From Alphaproteobacteria bacterium casp-alpha6 (GTDB taxonomy: Bacteria; Pseudomonadota; Alphaproteobacteria; Rhodobacterales; Rhodobacteraceae), in assembly GCA_001510135.1 (NCBI GenBank), contig LFER01000045.1, forward strand, positions 62,001 to 126,000: a stretch of DNA of 64,000 nt, in the 5' to 3' direction. Under the pieces are notes generated by a model that was given only the letters and a program-made list of their open reading frames with translations, ran no database searches and had not been told where the DNA came from. The translations under genes and the position numbers were made by a program. This document shows, piece after piece, positions 49,581 to 57,614 of the stretch. How positions within the stretch are numbered: the stretch's first letter is position 1; every line of letters begins with the position of its first letter.

Positions 49581-50369
49581 TTACCGTGGTTTGAACGCTG
49601 ACCATAGATCAGGTCTGCGCGTTTTTGTCAGCTCTTCGGACTCTGAGCGGCGCCATTCATCGATTTTCTGATGATTTCCAGAAAAAAGAACATCGGGGAT
49701 TGTCCGTCCGTTCCATTCGTTTGGGCGCGTGTATTGGGGATGCTCAAGGAGCCCGTGTTGATGGCTTTCCTGCTCAATAGAGGCCGCATTGCCAAGCACA
49801 CCAGGCAAAAGGCGCACGCAGGCGTCAATCATCGCTTGTGCAGCAATTTCGCCCCCGCTCATCACGAAATCACCCAACGACACTTCTTGAATGCCATAAT
49901 GATCAATCACGCGTTGATCGACCCCCTCGAAGCGACCCGCCAAAAGAATAACGCCAGCGCCTTGGATCCACTCATTGGCCATGTTTTGATTGAATACCTG
50001 GCCCCTCGGAGACAGAAATATCAGGGGTTTTTTCATTTTTTGCAGGCGCAGAACATGGTCAATCGCTTTGCCAACCACATCTGCCCGCAGGACCATCCCC
50101 GCACCGCCTCCTGCAGGGGTGTCATCAACGTTCTTGTGTTTTCCATCCCCAAAAAGTCGCAGGTCCGTTATGGAAAGTGCCCATTTGCCTTCCGTCAGGG
50201 CGCGCCCAGTGAGGCTTTGGCCCAAAACTCCGGGAAAGCTATCGGGAAAAAGCGTTATGATATCCGCGGTCCAAACATGCGCCAATCTCTCATCTTGTCC
50301 CATAAGATCACGTGGTGTGACACTTGCGCTGATGGATTTGCGTCCGTGGCTTTTATTGGGAAGGCTCAT
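49581..50369 (-). CDS. trmD: tRNA (guanine37-N1)-methyltransferase
   Basis: TrmD (SPOUT fold, 262 aa) makes m1G37 and prevents frameshifting. Motifs include 'DDTPAGGGAGMVLRADVV', 'LAGRFEGVDQRVIDHY' and 'SLGDFVMSGGEIAA'. The N-terminal 30 residues before 'WTADIITLFPDSFPG' are longer than in E. coli. Its start overlaps rimM by four bases. Confidence 0.96.
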   Translation of the reverse strand: MSLPNKSHGRKSISASVTPRDLMGQDERLAHVWTADIITLFPDSFPGVLGQSLTGRALTEGKWALSITDLRLFGDGKHKNVDDTPAGGGAGMVLRADVVGKAIDHVLRLQKMKKPLIFLSPRGQVFNQNMANEWIQGAGVILLAGRFEGVDQRVIDHYGIQEVSLGDFVMSGGEIAAQAMIDACVRLLPGVLGNAASIEQESHQHGLLEHPQYTRPNEWNGRTIPDVLFSGNHQKIDEWRRSESEELTKTRRPDLWSAFKPR

Positions 50370-50887
50370 TTGGCGCTGTCTTCAAAAAGACCCTCCGGCG
50401 GGTCGATGATGATTTTGCCTGACGCAATATCCACGGTGGGAACATTCAGGCGCGTGAAAGGGAGCAGGACGCTTTGACTTCCGCCATCTGTCAGAATTTC
50501 CAAAAGATCACTGGCCCCGTGATTTTGTACGGCCTTGATCTGTCCGACTTGCCTGCCGCCCGCATCAAAAACCGAAAGACCCACAAGATCGGCGTAGTAA
50601 AATTCATCGTCAGGCAATTTGGGGAATTTCTTGCGCGGCACGAAAAGCTGGAGGCCACGCAAAGCATCTGCCTGCTCTTTTGTTTGCACCCCTGAAAGGC
50701 GGGCACTGAAGGCATTTTTGATATGACCTGTCAGTCGCACCTCAAATGATCGGCTGCCGTCTTCGGTAAAAAGCGGACCGTAGAGTGCAATATCTTCGGG
50801 ATCGGAGGTAAAGCTTTTCAAGCGCACTTCACCTTTGACGCCAAAAGCGCCTGCAAGAGCGCCAACTATGATCATCGCCTCAGACAT
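50366..50887 (-). CDS. rimM: Ribosome maturation factor RimM
   Basis: RimM (173 aa) assists 30S head assembly with S19. The N-terminal RimM domain is 'IIVGALAGAFGVKGEVRLKSFTSDP', and the C-terminal PRC-barrel includes 'YYADLVGLSVFDAGGRQVGQIKAVQNHGASDLLEI'. I use ATG 50887; a GTG one codon upstream abuts the stop of the small membrane gene. Confidence 0.95.
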   Translation of the reverse strand: MSEAMIIVGALAGAFGVKGEVRLKSFTSDPEDIALYGPLFTEDGSRSFEVRLTGHIKNAFSARLSGVQTKEQADALRGLQLFVPRKKFPKLPDDEFYYADLVGLSVFDAGGRQVGQIKAVQNHGASDLLEILTDGGSQSVLLPFTRLNVPTVDIASGKIIIDPPEGLFEDSAK

Positions 50888-50890
50888 CAC

Positions 50891-51025
50891 TTATCGCTCG
50901 CATATTCCATAAGTTACCTGACCGCCAAGGGCCACGCATTTTTCAACCATTGCCTGTCGTTCATACAGAATGCCGGCCACAAAAGCGATGCCAATAAAGA
51001 AGACCAATCGAAACAAGCGAAACAT
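50891..51025 (-). CDS. Small membrane protein (44 aa) between rpsP and rimM
   Basis: A 44-codon frame: a basic start MFRLFRLVFFIGIAFVAGIL forms one membrane segment, then 'YERQAMVEKCVALGGQVTYGICER' with two cysteines. The stop lies three bases before the rimM start, which fits an operon gene. I recall similar short Cys-containing proteins at this place in Rhodobacterales, but I cannot verify that. Confidence 0.6.
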   Translation of the reverse strand: MFRLFRLVFFIGIAFVAGILYERQAMVEKCVALGGQVTYGICER

Positions 51026-51050
51026 CTGGTTGTGTCACAAATGGGCGTTG

Positions 51051-51087
51051 CCCCTCAGCATAAAGGTGAAGCAATGATGCTGAGGGG
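51051..51087 (-). terminator. Hairpin downstream of rpsP (attenuator-like)
   Basis: CCCCTCAGCAT (51051-51061) pairs perfectly with ATGCTGAGGGG (51077-51087), 11 bp. No U-run follows on the minus strand, so it may stabilise the rpsP mRNA or limit read-through into rimM-trmD rather than fully terminate. Confidence 0.55.
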
Positions 51088-51099
51088 ATGTCCGATATA

Positions 51100-51555
51100 T
51101 TATTGCGCGGTTTCTTCTACAGGAGCCTCTTCTGCCGCAGTCTCCTCTGCCGCGGTCTCTTCAACTGCTTCTTCTTCTACAGGCTCTTCGGCTGGGGCGT
51201 TTTCAGCCTCTGCGGCTTCGGCCGCCTTCGCCGCTTTTTCTTCTGCACGCTCTACCGCTTTTTGACCCGGTTTGCCTTTGATCGGGTTGTTGCGTTCTTT
51301 TTTGGTCAAAACGCCTGCAGCTTCGAGCATCCGCGCCACGCGATCTGTCGCTTGTGCGCCTTGTCCGAGCCAGTACTGAACACGCTCAACGTCCATCTTG
51401 ACGCGCTCTTCGCTGTCTTTGGGCAGAAGCGGATTGTAGGTGCCCAGTTTTTCGATGTAGCGACCATCGCGCGGCATGCGGCTGTCAGCGGCCACGATCC
51501 GATAAAATGGGCGTTTTTTGTTGCCACCGCGGGCAAGTCTGATTTTCATAGCCAT
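51100..51555 (-). CDS. rpsP: 30S ribosomal protein S16 with long acidic C-terminal extension
   Basis: The first 80-90 residues are a normal S16: '[41 protein letters not shown]...[10 protein letters not shown]'. A tail of about 55-60 residues follows, made of Ala and Glu repeats ('[21 protein letters not shown]'), which most bacteria lack. GGAG lies eight bases before ATG 51555. Shorter Ala/Glu tails occur in relatives, but this one is long. Confidence 0.95.
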   Translation of the reverse strand: MAMKIRLARGGNKKRPFYRIVAADSRMPRDGRYIEKLGTYNPLLPKDSEERVKMDVERVQYWLGQGAQATDRVARMLEAAGVLTKKERNNPIKGKPGQKAVERAEEKAAKAAEAAEAENAPAEEPVEEEAVEETAAEETAAEEAPVEETAQ

Positions 51556-51595
51556 GTGGGTATCTCCTTTATAAATGGCGGTCGGGGCTAGGCCC

Positions 51596-51892
51596 CTATG
51601 ATTGGTGTTGTTTGTGGTGTTGGATGACTTCCTGAATGATGAAATTCAGGAATTTCTTTGCAAATTCGGGATTAAGATCTGCTTCCGCAGACAATGTTTC
51701 CAGACGCGCTATTTGGTTTGCCTCTCTTGCGGGGTCAGAGGGGGGTAAATCATGCTGGGCCTTGAGTTTACCCACGGCTTGGGTATGGGCAAAGCGTTCG
51801 GCCAGAGTGTAGACGAGGATCGCATCCAAACGGTCGATGCTGGCGCGGTGTTCTTTCAAAAGCTCTTGGGCTTTGAGAACAGGATCGGTCAT
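51596..51892 (-). CDS. Chorismate mutase (AroQ type)
   Basis: A 98-aa all-helical AroQ-class protein: '[54 protein letters not shown]', with the conserved Arg and Lys of the active site. It converts chorismate to prephenate, or its close relative. Its start overlaps the GNAT gene by four bases. It lies between the GNAT genes and rpsP, as in other Rhodobacterales. Confidence 0.9.
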   Translation of the reverse strand: MTDPVLKAQELLKEHRASIDRLDAILVYTLAERFAHTQAVGKLKAQHDLPPSDPAREANQIARLETLSAEADLNPEFAKKFLNFIIQEVIQHHKQHQS

Positions 51893-52419
51893 TGGTCATT
51901 CTCCGGTTGATGGGGGGTGCTTTGGGGGTGGCGGTAGATGTGGCAGTCATGACCCCGAAGGCAGTAGGTTTTTTCAAATGTTGCGCCAAGGCGTTTCGCC
52001 AGTGCGGCAGAGCGCGTGTTGGCAGGATCAATAAAGCTGATCACGCCATCAAGGTTAAGATGGGCTTGCCCGTACTTACGCGCGGCAAGCGCGGCTTCAT
52101 GCGCGATGCCTTGACCTTCGAAATCATGGTGTACGTTCCAGCCCAGTTCCGTTTCAGGCCAGTCAAAATGATGGAGAAAGCCCACGGCACCCGCCATCTT
52201 TCCGCTTTCGCGGTGTTCCAGATGCCAAAACCCAAAGCCGCGCAGATTCCAATGACCAAGGGTGCCCAAAAGGGCGCGCCATGCGCCGACGTCGTCGAAG
52301 GGGCCGCCGATGAAGGACATGCGGTCTTTGGACAGGTAATCGTTCATCGCAGGCAGATCGCTTTCCAAGGGGGCACGCAGGATCAGCCGCTCTGTTTGGA
52401 TGCGTGGGATGTCAATCAT
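51889..52419 (-). CDS. GNAT-family N-acetyltransferase (RimJ/RimL-like), first of three
   Basis: A 176-aa acetyltransferase: 'IQTERLILRAPLESDLPAMNDYL', 'ELGWNVHHDFEGQGIAHEAALAARKYG' (acetyl-CoA motif A), 'VISFIDPANTRSAALAKRLGATFEK'. It resembles ribosomal protein acetyltransferases. It shares its domain plan with the next two genes and overlaps the chorismate mutase gene. Confidence 0.9.
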   Translation of the reverse strand: MIDIPRIQTERLILRAPLESDLPAMNDYLSKDRMSFIGGPFDDVGAWRALLGTLGHWNLRGFGFWHLEHRESGKMAGAVGFLHHFDWPETELGWNVHHDFEGQGIAHEAALAARKYGQAHLNLDGVISFIDPANTRSAALAKRLGATFEKTYCLRGHDCHIYRHPQSTPHQPENDQ

Positions 52420-52943
52420 AAAACCGCCTCCGGTCCGGGATGGCGGTAGAGCATCACGTCCTGATTGGCGTAACTATTCTTATAGGTTTTTTCGTGAATA
52501 GCACCCATGCGATCTGCTAGGCGCCGCGAGCGTATATTTTCGGGCGCGATGTTGCTGGTCAATGTGGTGAGGCCAAGATCTTCGTAGGCCCATCTGCGTG
52601 CGCGGCTGGCGGCTTCATAGGCGATGCTTTGACCTTCAAAGCCGTCAAAAACCACATAGCCCACTTCGGGTTCGGGCCATGTTTCGGGATACCAAATGCC
52701 GCTGATGCCGGCGATATCGCCTGATTTGGTTTCAATGGTGAAATAGCCATATCCACGGATGTGCCAATGCCCAACCATTGCCGCGAACCAGCGCCATGCA
52801 TTTCCTCTCTCTGGTATATGTCCAAAACCTTTGGCGCGGGTTTTGTCCTGAAGGAATGTGATCACCGTTTCGATGTCACGGGTTTCAGGGCTACGCAGGA
52901 TCAAGCGGTCGCTTTCCAGGGTGGGTGCAGAGGTTAGGATCAT
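52416..52943 (-). CDS. GNAT-family N-acetyltransferase (RimJ/RimL-like), second of three
   Basis: A 175-aa paralogue: 'LESDRLILRSPETRDIETVITFL', 'EVGYVVFDGFEGQSIAYEAASRARRWAYEDLGLTTLTSNIAPENIRSRRLADRMGA'. I use ATG 52943 with AAAGGTG upstream; the frame is open to 53045 without support. Its 3' end overlaps the first GNAT start by four bases. Confidence 0.88.
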   Translation of the reverse strand: MILTSAPTLESDRLILRSPETRDIETVITFLQDKTRAKGFGHIPERGNAWRWFAAMVGHWHIRGYGYFTIETKSGDIAGISGIWYPETWPEPEVGYVVFDGFEGQSIAYEAASRARRWAYEDLGLTTLTSNIAPENIRSRRLADRMGAIHEKTYKNSYANQDVMLYRHPGPEAVL

Positions 52944-53031
52944 GCGTGAGGCACCTTTGCGATTGCGCGACAGTGGCAGATGAGGGACAGCCCGAAGGGC
53001 CGGATATGTGAGTATTTGAACAAAGAAAAAG

Positions 53032-53562
53032 TCATATCTGCACACCTGATTGCAGAGTGTGGCGGTAGATGACGGTATCCTCTATGCTGTCTCCGTCTGG
53101 AAGCACGGCATTTGGGTCAAGCACGGCGCCCAGCCGTTTGGCAAGGGCCACTGAGCGGCTGTTTTCCGGGGTTATATAGCTGACCAAAGTGATGTAGTTT
53201 TGGGCGTCTCTGGCCCAAGCGAGGACGGTTTTCGAGGCCTCATGGGCGTAGCCTTGGCCTTCGGCGTGCTCAAAGAGAAGCCAGCCCAATTCGCGCTCCG
53301 GGTAATGGGGGGGCTGGGACAGCGCGATCTGGCCCAAGAGTTGGCCTGTGTTGCGATCTGTGATGGCCCACCCGCCAAAACCAAGCAGGGTCCAGCTCGC
53401 TACATCTGCCGCCAGAAGGTACCATGCGGCACGTTTGGTAAAGGGACCGTCCATATAACCTGTGCGTGCGCTGCCCATCAGCGGATAGAGCGCATGGATA
53501 TGATCCAGCGTCATTTGTGTCAGAAGCAAGCGGTCGCTTGTTAGGGTGGGGGCCATGGTCAT
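53032..53562 (-). CDS. GNAT-family N-acetyltransferase (RimJ/RimL-like), third of three
   Basis: A 176-aa paralogue: 'LTSDRLLLTQMTLDHIHALYPLMG', 'ELGWLLFEHAEGQGYAHEASKTVLAWARD', 'VSYITPENSRSVALAKRLGAVLD'. It starts in the ffh stop (four-base overlap), so the acetyltransferases are co-transcribed with the SRP and ribosomal genes. Targets are unknown; ribosomal or translation proteins are plausible. Confidence 0.88.
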   Translation of the reverse strand: MTMAPTLTSDRLLLTQMTLDHIHALYPLMGSARTGYMDGPFTKRAAWYLLAADVASWTLLGFGGWAITDRNTGQLLGQIALSQPPHYPERELGWLLFEHAEGQGYAHEASKTVLAWARDAQNYITLVSYITPENSRSVALAKRLGAVLDPNAVLPDGDSIEDTVIYRHTLQSGVQI

Positions 53563-55085
53563 TTTTTCTTACCAAACCCGCTGAGGCCAGGGGGAAGGCC
53601 CAGACCCCCGCCAAGACCTGGCATTCCGCCGGGAAGACCGCCTTTGGCACCGAGTTGTTTGGCCGCCGCCTCAAGCGCCTTCGGGTCCATTTGGGAGGGG
53701 TCCATACCGGGTGGCATTCCCGCAGGCATTCCACCTTTACCGAACATGCCGCGCATGGCTTGTTTGAGCATGCCGCCTTTGCCCATCTTACCCATTTTCT
53801 TCATCATATCGGACATTTGCCGGTGCATTTTGAGAAGTTTGTTGAGCTCGCTCACCTCAAGGCCCGCGCCCGAAGCGATGCGTTTCTTGCGGCTTGCCTG
53901 AAGGATTTGGGGGTTGGCGCGTTCTTTTTTGGTCATGGATTGGATCAGTGCAATTTGCCGTTTAAAGACTTTGTCATCCATGCCGGCTGCTTCGGCCTGT
54001 TTGGCCATTTTACCCATGCCGGGCATCATGCCCATGATGCTTTCCATGCCGCCCATTTTCATCATCTGTTCCAGCTGCAATTTGAGGTCATTCATATTGA
54101 ACTGACCTTTCTGGAAGCGCTTCATCATGCGTTCGGCCTGTTCGGCCTCTATCGTTTCTTGTGCCTTTTCCACCAGCGCGACGATATCGCCCATGCCAAG
54201 GATACGGCCTGCGATCCGGCTTGGTTCAAAGGTCTCAAGCGCATCCATTTTTTCGCCAAGGCCGACGAAGCGGATGGGTTTGCCGGTGACCGCACGCATG
54301 GACAGTGCGGCCCCGCCGCGCCCATCCCCGTCCATACGGGTGAGCACAACGCCGCTTACCCCGATTTTGTTGTCAAATTCGGTTGCAACATTGACGGCGT
54401 CTTGCCCCGTGAGACCGTCGACCACCAAAAGCGTTTCACGCGGATTGGCCACGTCACGCACTGCGGCCGCCTGTGCGATCAATTCCTGATCTATGTGAAG
54501 CCGGCCTGCGGTATCGAGCATATAGACGTCATAGCCACCGAGGCTGGCTTGCGTTTTGGCGCGTTTGGCAATGGCGATGGGGTCTTCGCCTTTGACGATG
54601 GGTAAGGTATCCACACCGATCTGAAGACCAAGGATTTGAAGCTGTTCCATCGCGGCGGGGCGGTTCACGTCCAAAGAGGCCATGAGCACCCGTTTGCCAT
54701 CGCGTTCCTTGAGGCGTTTGGCGAGCTTGGCTGTGGTTGTCGTTTTACCAGAGCCCTGCAAACCCACCATCAGGATGGGGGCAGGGGGGCTGTCAATCTT
54801 TAACGTGCCGGGGTCTTGGTCACCGGTGAGGACCTGGACCAATTCGTCATGAACGATTTTGACGACCTGTTGGCCCGGTGTTACCGACTTTGTGACGGCC
54901 TGACCGGTCGCTTTTTCCTGTACGGATTTTACAAAATCACGCGCCACGGGCAGCGACACATCGGCTTCAAGAAGCGCAACGCGCACTTCGCGCAATGCGG
55001 TTTTCACATCATCTTCGGACAGCGCACCCTGTTTGGTCAGCCGGTCAAAAACACCAGAAAGGCGTTCGGAGAGGTTTTCAAACAT
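53559..55085 (-). CDS. ffh: Signal recognition particle protein Ffh
   Basis: Ffh (508 aa) is the GTPase of the SRP, which targets membrane proteins. The N domain is followed by the G domain with 'MVGLQGSGKTTTTAKLAKRL' (about residue 110), 'DTAGRLHIDQEL' and 'TRMDGDGRGGAAL'. The C-terminal M domain is Met-rich ('MMKMGGMESIMGMMPGMGKM'). A Gly/Met/Pro-rich tail ends the protein. A small RNA with its own terminator lies in front of it (55141-55232). Confidence 0.97.
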   Translation of the reverse strand: MFENLSERLSGVFDRLTKQGALSEDDVKTALREVRVALLEADVSLPVARDFVKSVQEKATGQAVTKSVTPGQQVVKIVHDELVQVLTGDQDPGTLKIDSPPAPILMVGLQGSGKTTTTAKLAKRLKERDGKRVLMASLDVNRPAAMEQLQILGLQIGVDTLPIVKGEDPIAIAKRAKTQASLGGYDVYMLDTAGRLHIDQELIAQAAAVRDVANPRETLLVVDGLTGQDAVNVATEFDNKIGVSGVVLTRMDGDGRGGAALSMRAVTGKPIRFVGLGEKMDALETFEPSRIAGRILGMGDIVALVEKAQETIEAEQAERMMKRFQKGQFNMNDLKLQLEQMMKMGGMESIMGMMPGMGKMAKQAEAAGMDDKVFKRQIALIQSMTKKERANPQILQASRKKRIASGAGLEVSELNKLLKMHRQMSDMMKKMGKMGKGGMLKQAMRGMFGKGGMPAGMPPGMDPSQMDPKALEAAAKQLGAKGGLPGGMPGLGGGLGLPPGLSGFGKKK

Positions 55086-55140
55086 ATACCGTTTCCTTTG
55101 CGAACCGTTTTAATGCGCTCAATATAATGGCTCTGGCCCC

Positions 55141-55232
55141 AAAAAACGACAGCCCCCGTGGGCGAAACTCGCTGACGGGGGGCGATCCTTGCAGATGCAT
55201 TAGGACCGGAAGCACACTACTTCCGTGATGAT
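55141..55232 (-). ncRNA. Small RNA upstream of ffh, ending in an intrinsic terminator
   Basis: A consensus promoter (55239-55267) would start a minus-strand RNA of about 90 nt. It folds into three hairpins: CGGAAG/CTTCCG (55207-55225), GGTCCT/AGGATC (about 55185-55206), and the terminator CCCCCGT/ACGGGGG (55153-55181) followed by TGTCG and six T. No gene is encoded. I recall an Rfam family of small RNAs upstream of ffh in alphaproteobacteria; membership needs a covariance-model search. Confidence 0.75.
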
Positions 55233-55238
55233 GGGCGC

Positions 55239-55267
55239 GGAATAGAGAGATTGGGCGCCTTTGTCAA
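55239..55267 (-). promoter_or_regulatory. Promoter of the ffh-upstream small RNA
   Basis: On the minus strand TTGACA (55267-55262) is a perfect -35, and TATTCC (55244-55239) follows after exactly 17 bp. Transcription would start near 55232. Confidence 0.75.
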
Positions 55268-55361
55268 GATTAAGCGCGATGACCCTTTTGATGCGATTTT
55301 GCCATTTGATTGTGCCATGGGTGCGGTATCATTAACATATTGCATATTCATTGGTTGAGCC

Positions 55362-55600
55362 TTGGAGGATCAGAGTTTTGATCTTTTGGTAAGCTGTCTC
55401 AGCTTGATGGATATTCCTGATATCGAACGCACCTACGGTGAATTTGCCCGTGTCCTTCGTCAAGTGGGTCGGCCTTTGCAAAGATACATGCAACCTGCCC
55501 GAAAAATGGGTTTCGCCTTGTGGAATTTCACGAACCCTATGGCGATCCGGCTTGGGAAAAATCCAAGCGATACCAACACGCGCCATTTCTGTTGCTTTAG
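55362..55600 (+). pseudogene. Remnant of a SAM-dependent methyltransferase gene
   Basis: One frame gives 'EDQSFDLLVSCLSLMDIPDIERTYGEFARVLRQ', typical of motifs II-III of a Methyltransf_11 protein. After about 55470 the homologous reading continues in another frame as 'NGFRLVEFHEPYGDPAWEKSKRYQHAPFLLL' and stops at 55600. The SAM-binding N-terminus is missing. The gene is therefore truncated and frameshifted. It converges on the ArsR gene. Confidence 0.65.
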
Positions 55601-55941
55601 GTCTGGGAAAAATCCTGATCTGGGGGGAGTTCTTTGGATAAGAATTCTTCGAAAGCGTCGAGGTTTACGGCTTCAAACTGACCAAAGCTTTGCATCCAGA
55701 TGCTTGCGTCCCGCATGGCGTCAGGTTCAAGTTTGCACCATTTTACGCGGCCGCGTTTTTCCTGACTGATCAGCCCCGCGCGCGTGAGAATACCAAGGTG
55801 TTTGGAAATTGCCGCCAGTGACATGTCAAAGGGGTCTGCCACATCGGTGACAGCCATGTCATCTTCGAGCAGCATCACAAGAATATCGCGCCGCGTTGGA
55901 TCGGCGAGGGCTGCAAAGATAAGGTCGATCTGGGTTTCCAT
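55597..55941 (-). CDS. ArsR-family transcriptional regulator
   Basis: A 114-aa winged-helix protein: 'IFAALADPTRRDILVMLLEDDMAVTDVADPFDMSLAAISKHLGILTRAGLISQEKRGRVKWCKLEPDAM'. It has no metal-site Cys cluster of the classic ArsR type, so it resembles the SdpR-like subgroup. ATG 55941 is chosen; a frame to 55980 is open upstream. Its target may have been the decayed methyltransferase gene next to it. Confidence 0.88.
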   Translation of the reverse strand: METQIDLIFAALADPTRRDILVMLLEDDMAVTDVADPFDMSLAAISKHLGILTRAGLISQEKRGRVKWCKLEPDAMRDASIWMQSFGQFEAVNLDAFEEFLSKELPPDQDFSQT

Positions 55942-56111
55942 AAGGTGACATAGACATTTTGGAAAATAATCGTCAACCAAATGGTTAAATATGGAAATGG
56001 GATCGAATTTGGCGGGATACCGATCTACTGCGACAAAATGGAGTCGACCGCTTTATAAAAAGTCAAATAAAAACAATTAGATAATATAAAATATCTGCCT
56101 GCTGCAATTGG

Positions 56112-56140
56112 TTGACTCTGTGTCTGTCAGGGACTAACAC
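56112..56140 (+). promoter_or_regulatory. Candidate promoter of the atp operon
   Basis: TTGACT (56112-56117), 17 bp, TAACAC (56135-56140), about 25-30 bp upstream of the atpI start. It is a good -35 and a moderate -10. Confidence 0.5.
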
Positions 56141-56168
56141 CAGCTGTGAACATTTAATGAGGTTGCTC

Positions 56169-56459
56169 GTGGGTGATGTGACGGACGATGATCGCTTACG
56201 TGATCTTGAACGGCGCATTCAGTCGGCCAAGCAGGGCGCATACAACGGTGAGCCGAAATTAAGTGATCACCATTCGGCGGCGCATCTTGCGTGGCGGATG
56301 GTGATAGAGCTTGTCGTCGGCTTGGCGATTGGGTTCGGCATTGGATATGGGTTGGACAGTCTTTTTGGGACAATGCCGCTCTTTCTGGTGATATTTATAT
56401 TTTTGGGCTTTGCGGCAGGCGTCAAAACGATGATGCGATCTGCGAAAGAGATCCAATAG
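56169..56459 (+). CDS. atpI: ATP synthase protein I
   Basis: A 96-aa membrane protein with two transmembrane segments ('VIELVVGLAIGFGIGYGLDSLFG' and 'FLVIFIFLGFAAGVKTMMRSA'). It helps assemble the c-ring. GTG 56169 lies six bases after GAGG; an ATG at 56157 lacks a site. It is the first gene of the Fo operon, 42 bp before atpB. Confidence 0.88.
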   Translation: MGDVTDDDRLRDLERRIQSAKQGAYNGEPKLSDHHSAAHLAWRMVIELVVGLAIGFGIGYGLDSLFGTMPLFLVIFIFLGFAAGVKTMMRSAKEIQ

Positions 56460-56501
56460 GACGCGACGGCCCGAGGGGTCGAGAACAAAGAGGAATAGAC
56501 T

Positions 56502-57257
56502 GTGGCAAGCGAAGCGCATTCTGAAGGGACCGGATTGGTTTTCCACCCGATGGATCAATTCATCGTCAAACCTTTGTTTGGTGAAGGGCAGATTGAGTGG
56601 TACACGATCACAAACGTCACCCTTTGGATGGCACTGGCGGTGGTTGCAGTCGTGGTGATTTTGGTTTTCGGAACATCGCGCCGGGCCATAGTGCCAAGCC
56701 GTAGCCAGTCTATTGGTGAACTGGCCTATGGATTTGTCTATAAAATGGTGGAAGATGTCGCCGGCAAAGACGCTGTAGGTTATTTTCCCTACATCATGAC
56801 GCTGTTCATGTTTATCGTTTGTGCAAACTTCTTGGGTCTGATCCCAATGTCCTTTACGACGACGTCACATATTGCGGTGACGGCAGTGATGGCCATGGCA
56901 GTATTTTTAGCCGTAACGATCCTTGGATTTGTCAAAAACGGTATGTCGTTCCTGTCGTTGTTCTGGATATCCTCTGCACCTTTGGCGCTGCGCCCGATCC
57001 TCGCGCTGATTGAGGTGATTTCCTACTTTGTGCGTCCGGTGAGCCATTCAATCCGTCTTGCAGGCAACATGATGGCAGGTCACGCGGTGATCAAGGTTTT
57101 TGCCGCATTCGCGGGCGTGGCAGTCATTGCCCCCCTTTCTGTTCTGGCGATCACAGCAATATATGCGCTTGAGATGTTGGTGTCCTTTATTCAGGCCTAT
57201 GTGTTCGCAATTCTGACGTGCGTTTATCTGAAAGACGCGCTTCATCCTCACCATTAA
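56502..57257 (+). CDS. atpB: ATP synthase Fo subunit a
   Basis: A 251-aa subunit with several transmembrane segments. The conserved proton-channel helix is '[18 protein letters not shown]', containing the essential Arg. '[26 protein letters not shown]' ends the protein. It forms the two half-channels next to the c-ring. Confidence 0.97.
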   Translation: MASEAHSEGTGLVFHPMDQFIVKPLFGEGQIEWYTITNVTLWMALAVVAVVVILVFGTSRRAIVPSRSQSIGELAYGFVYKMVEDVAGKDAVGYFPYIMTLFMFIVCANFLGLIPMSFTTTSHIAVTAVMAMAVFLAVTILGFVKNGMSFLSLFWISSAPLALRPILALIEVISYFVRPVSHSIRLAGNMMAGHAVIKVFAAFAGVAVIAPLSVLAITAIYALEMLVSFIQAYVFAILTCVYLKDALHPHH

Positions 57258-57300
57258 ATCTAACAACCCAACAATTGAAATCAAACTAAGGAGAAAGCCA

Positions 57301-57537
57301 ATGGAAGGCGATATCGTACAAATGGGCGCATACATCGGCGCAGGTCTGGCATGTACAGGAATGGGCGGCGCGGCCGTCGGTGTGGGCCATGTGGTCGGCA
57401 ACTTCCTCTCAGGCGCGCTGAGAAACCCATCTGCCGCTGCTGGACAAACCGCAACGATGTTTATCGGTATTGCGTTTGCCGAAGCGCTCGGTATCTTCTC
57501 ATTCCTGGTCGCGCTGCTGTTGATGTTTGCTGTATAA
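57301..57537 (+). CDS. atpE: ATP synthase Fo subunit c
   Basis: A 78-aa hairpin of two helices. The loop is 'GALRNPSAA', and the proton-binding Glu lies in '[25 protein letters not shown]'. GGAG lies upstream of ATG 57301. A hairpin follows the gene, as expected for the subunit that is needed in many copies. Confidence 0.97.
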   Translation: MEGDIVQMGAYIGAGLACTGMGGAAVGVGHVVGNFLSGALRNPSAAAGQTATMFIGIAFAEALGIFSFLVALLLMFAV

Positions 57538-57562
57538 ACCCAATTCGGGTGATATCTGATGG

Positions 57563-57588
57563 GCGGGCGGATCGCGTGATCCACCCGC
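57563..57588 (+). promoter_or_regulatory. Hairpin between atpE and atpF'
   Basis: An 11-bp stem with one mismatch (57563-57573 with 57578-57588) and the tetraloop GCGT. No U-run follows, so it is not a strong terminator. It may stabilise the upstream atpE message or reduce read-through, which would raise c-subunit yield. Confidence 0.5.
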
Positions 57589-57614
57589 ATCCATGAAGGG
57601 ATACGGAGGACATT

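Noticed and set aside
55195-55235. AGGACCGGAAG resembling the SRP RNA apical loop next to ffh
   Set aside because: The full SRP RNA motif (GGAAGGAAGCAG and the asymmetric loop) is not present, and the promoter and terminator read on the opposite strand.
55362-55769. 135-codon plus-strand frame as an intact gene
   Set aside because: Only the first third matches a methyltransferase; the homologous C-terminus lies in another frame, and the rest is antisense to the ArsR gene.
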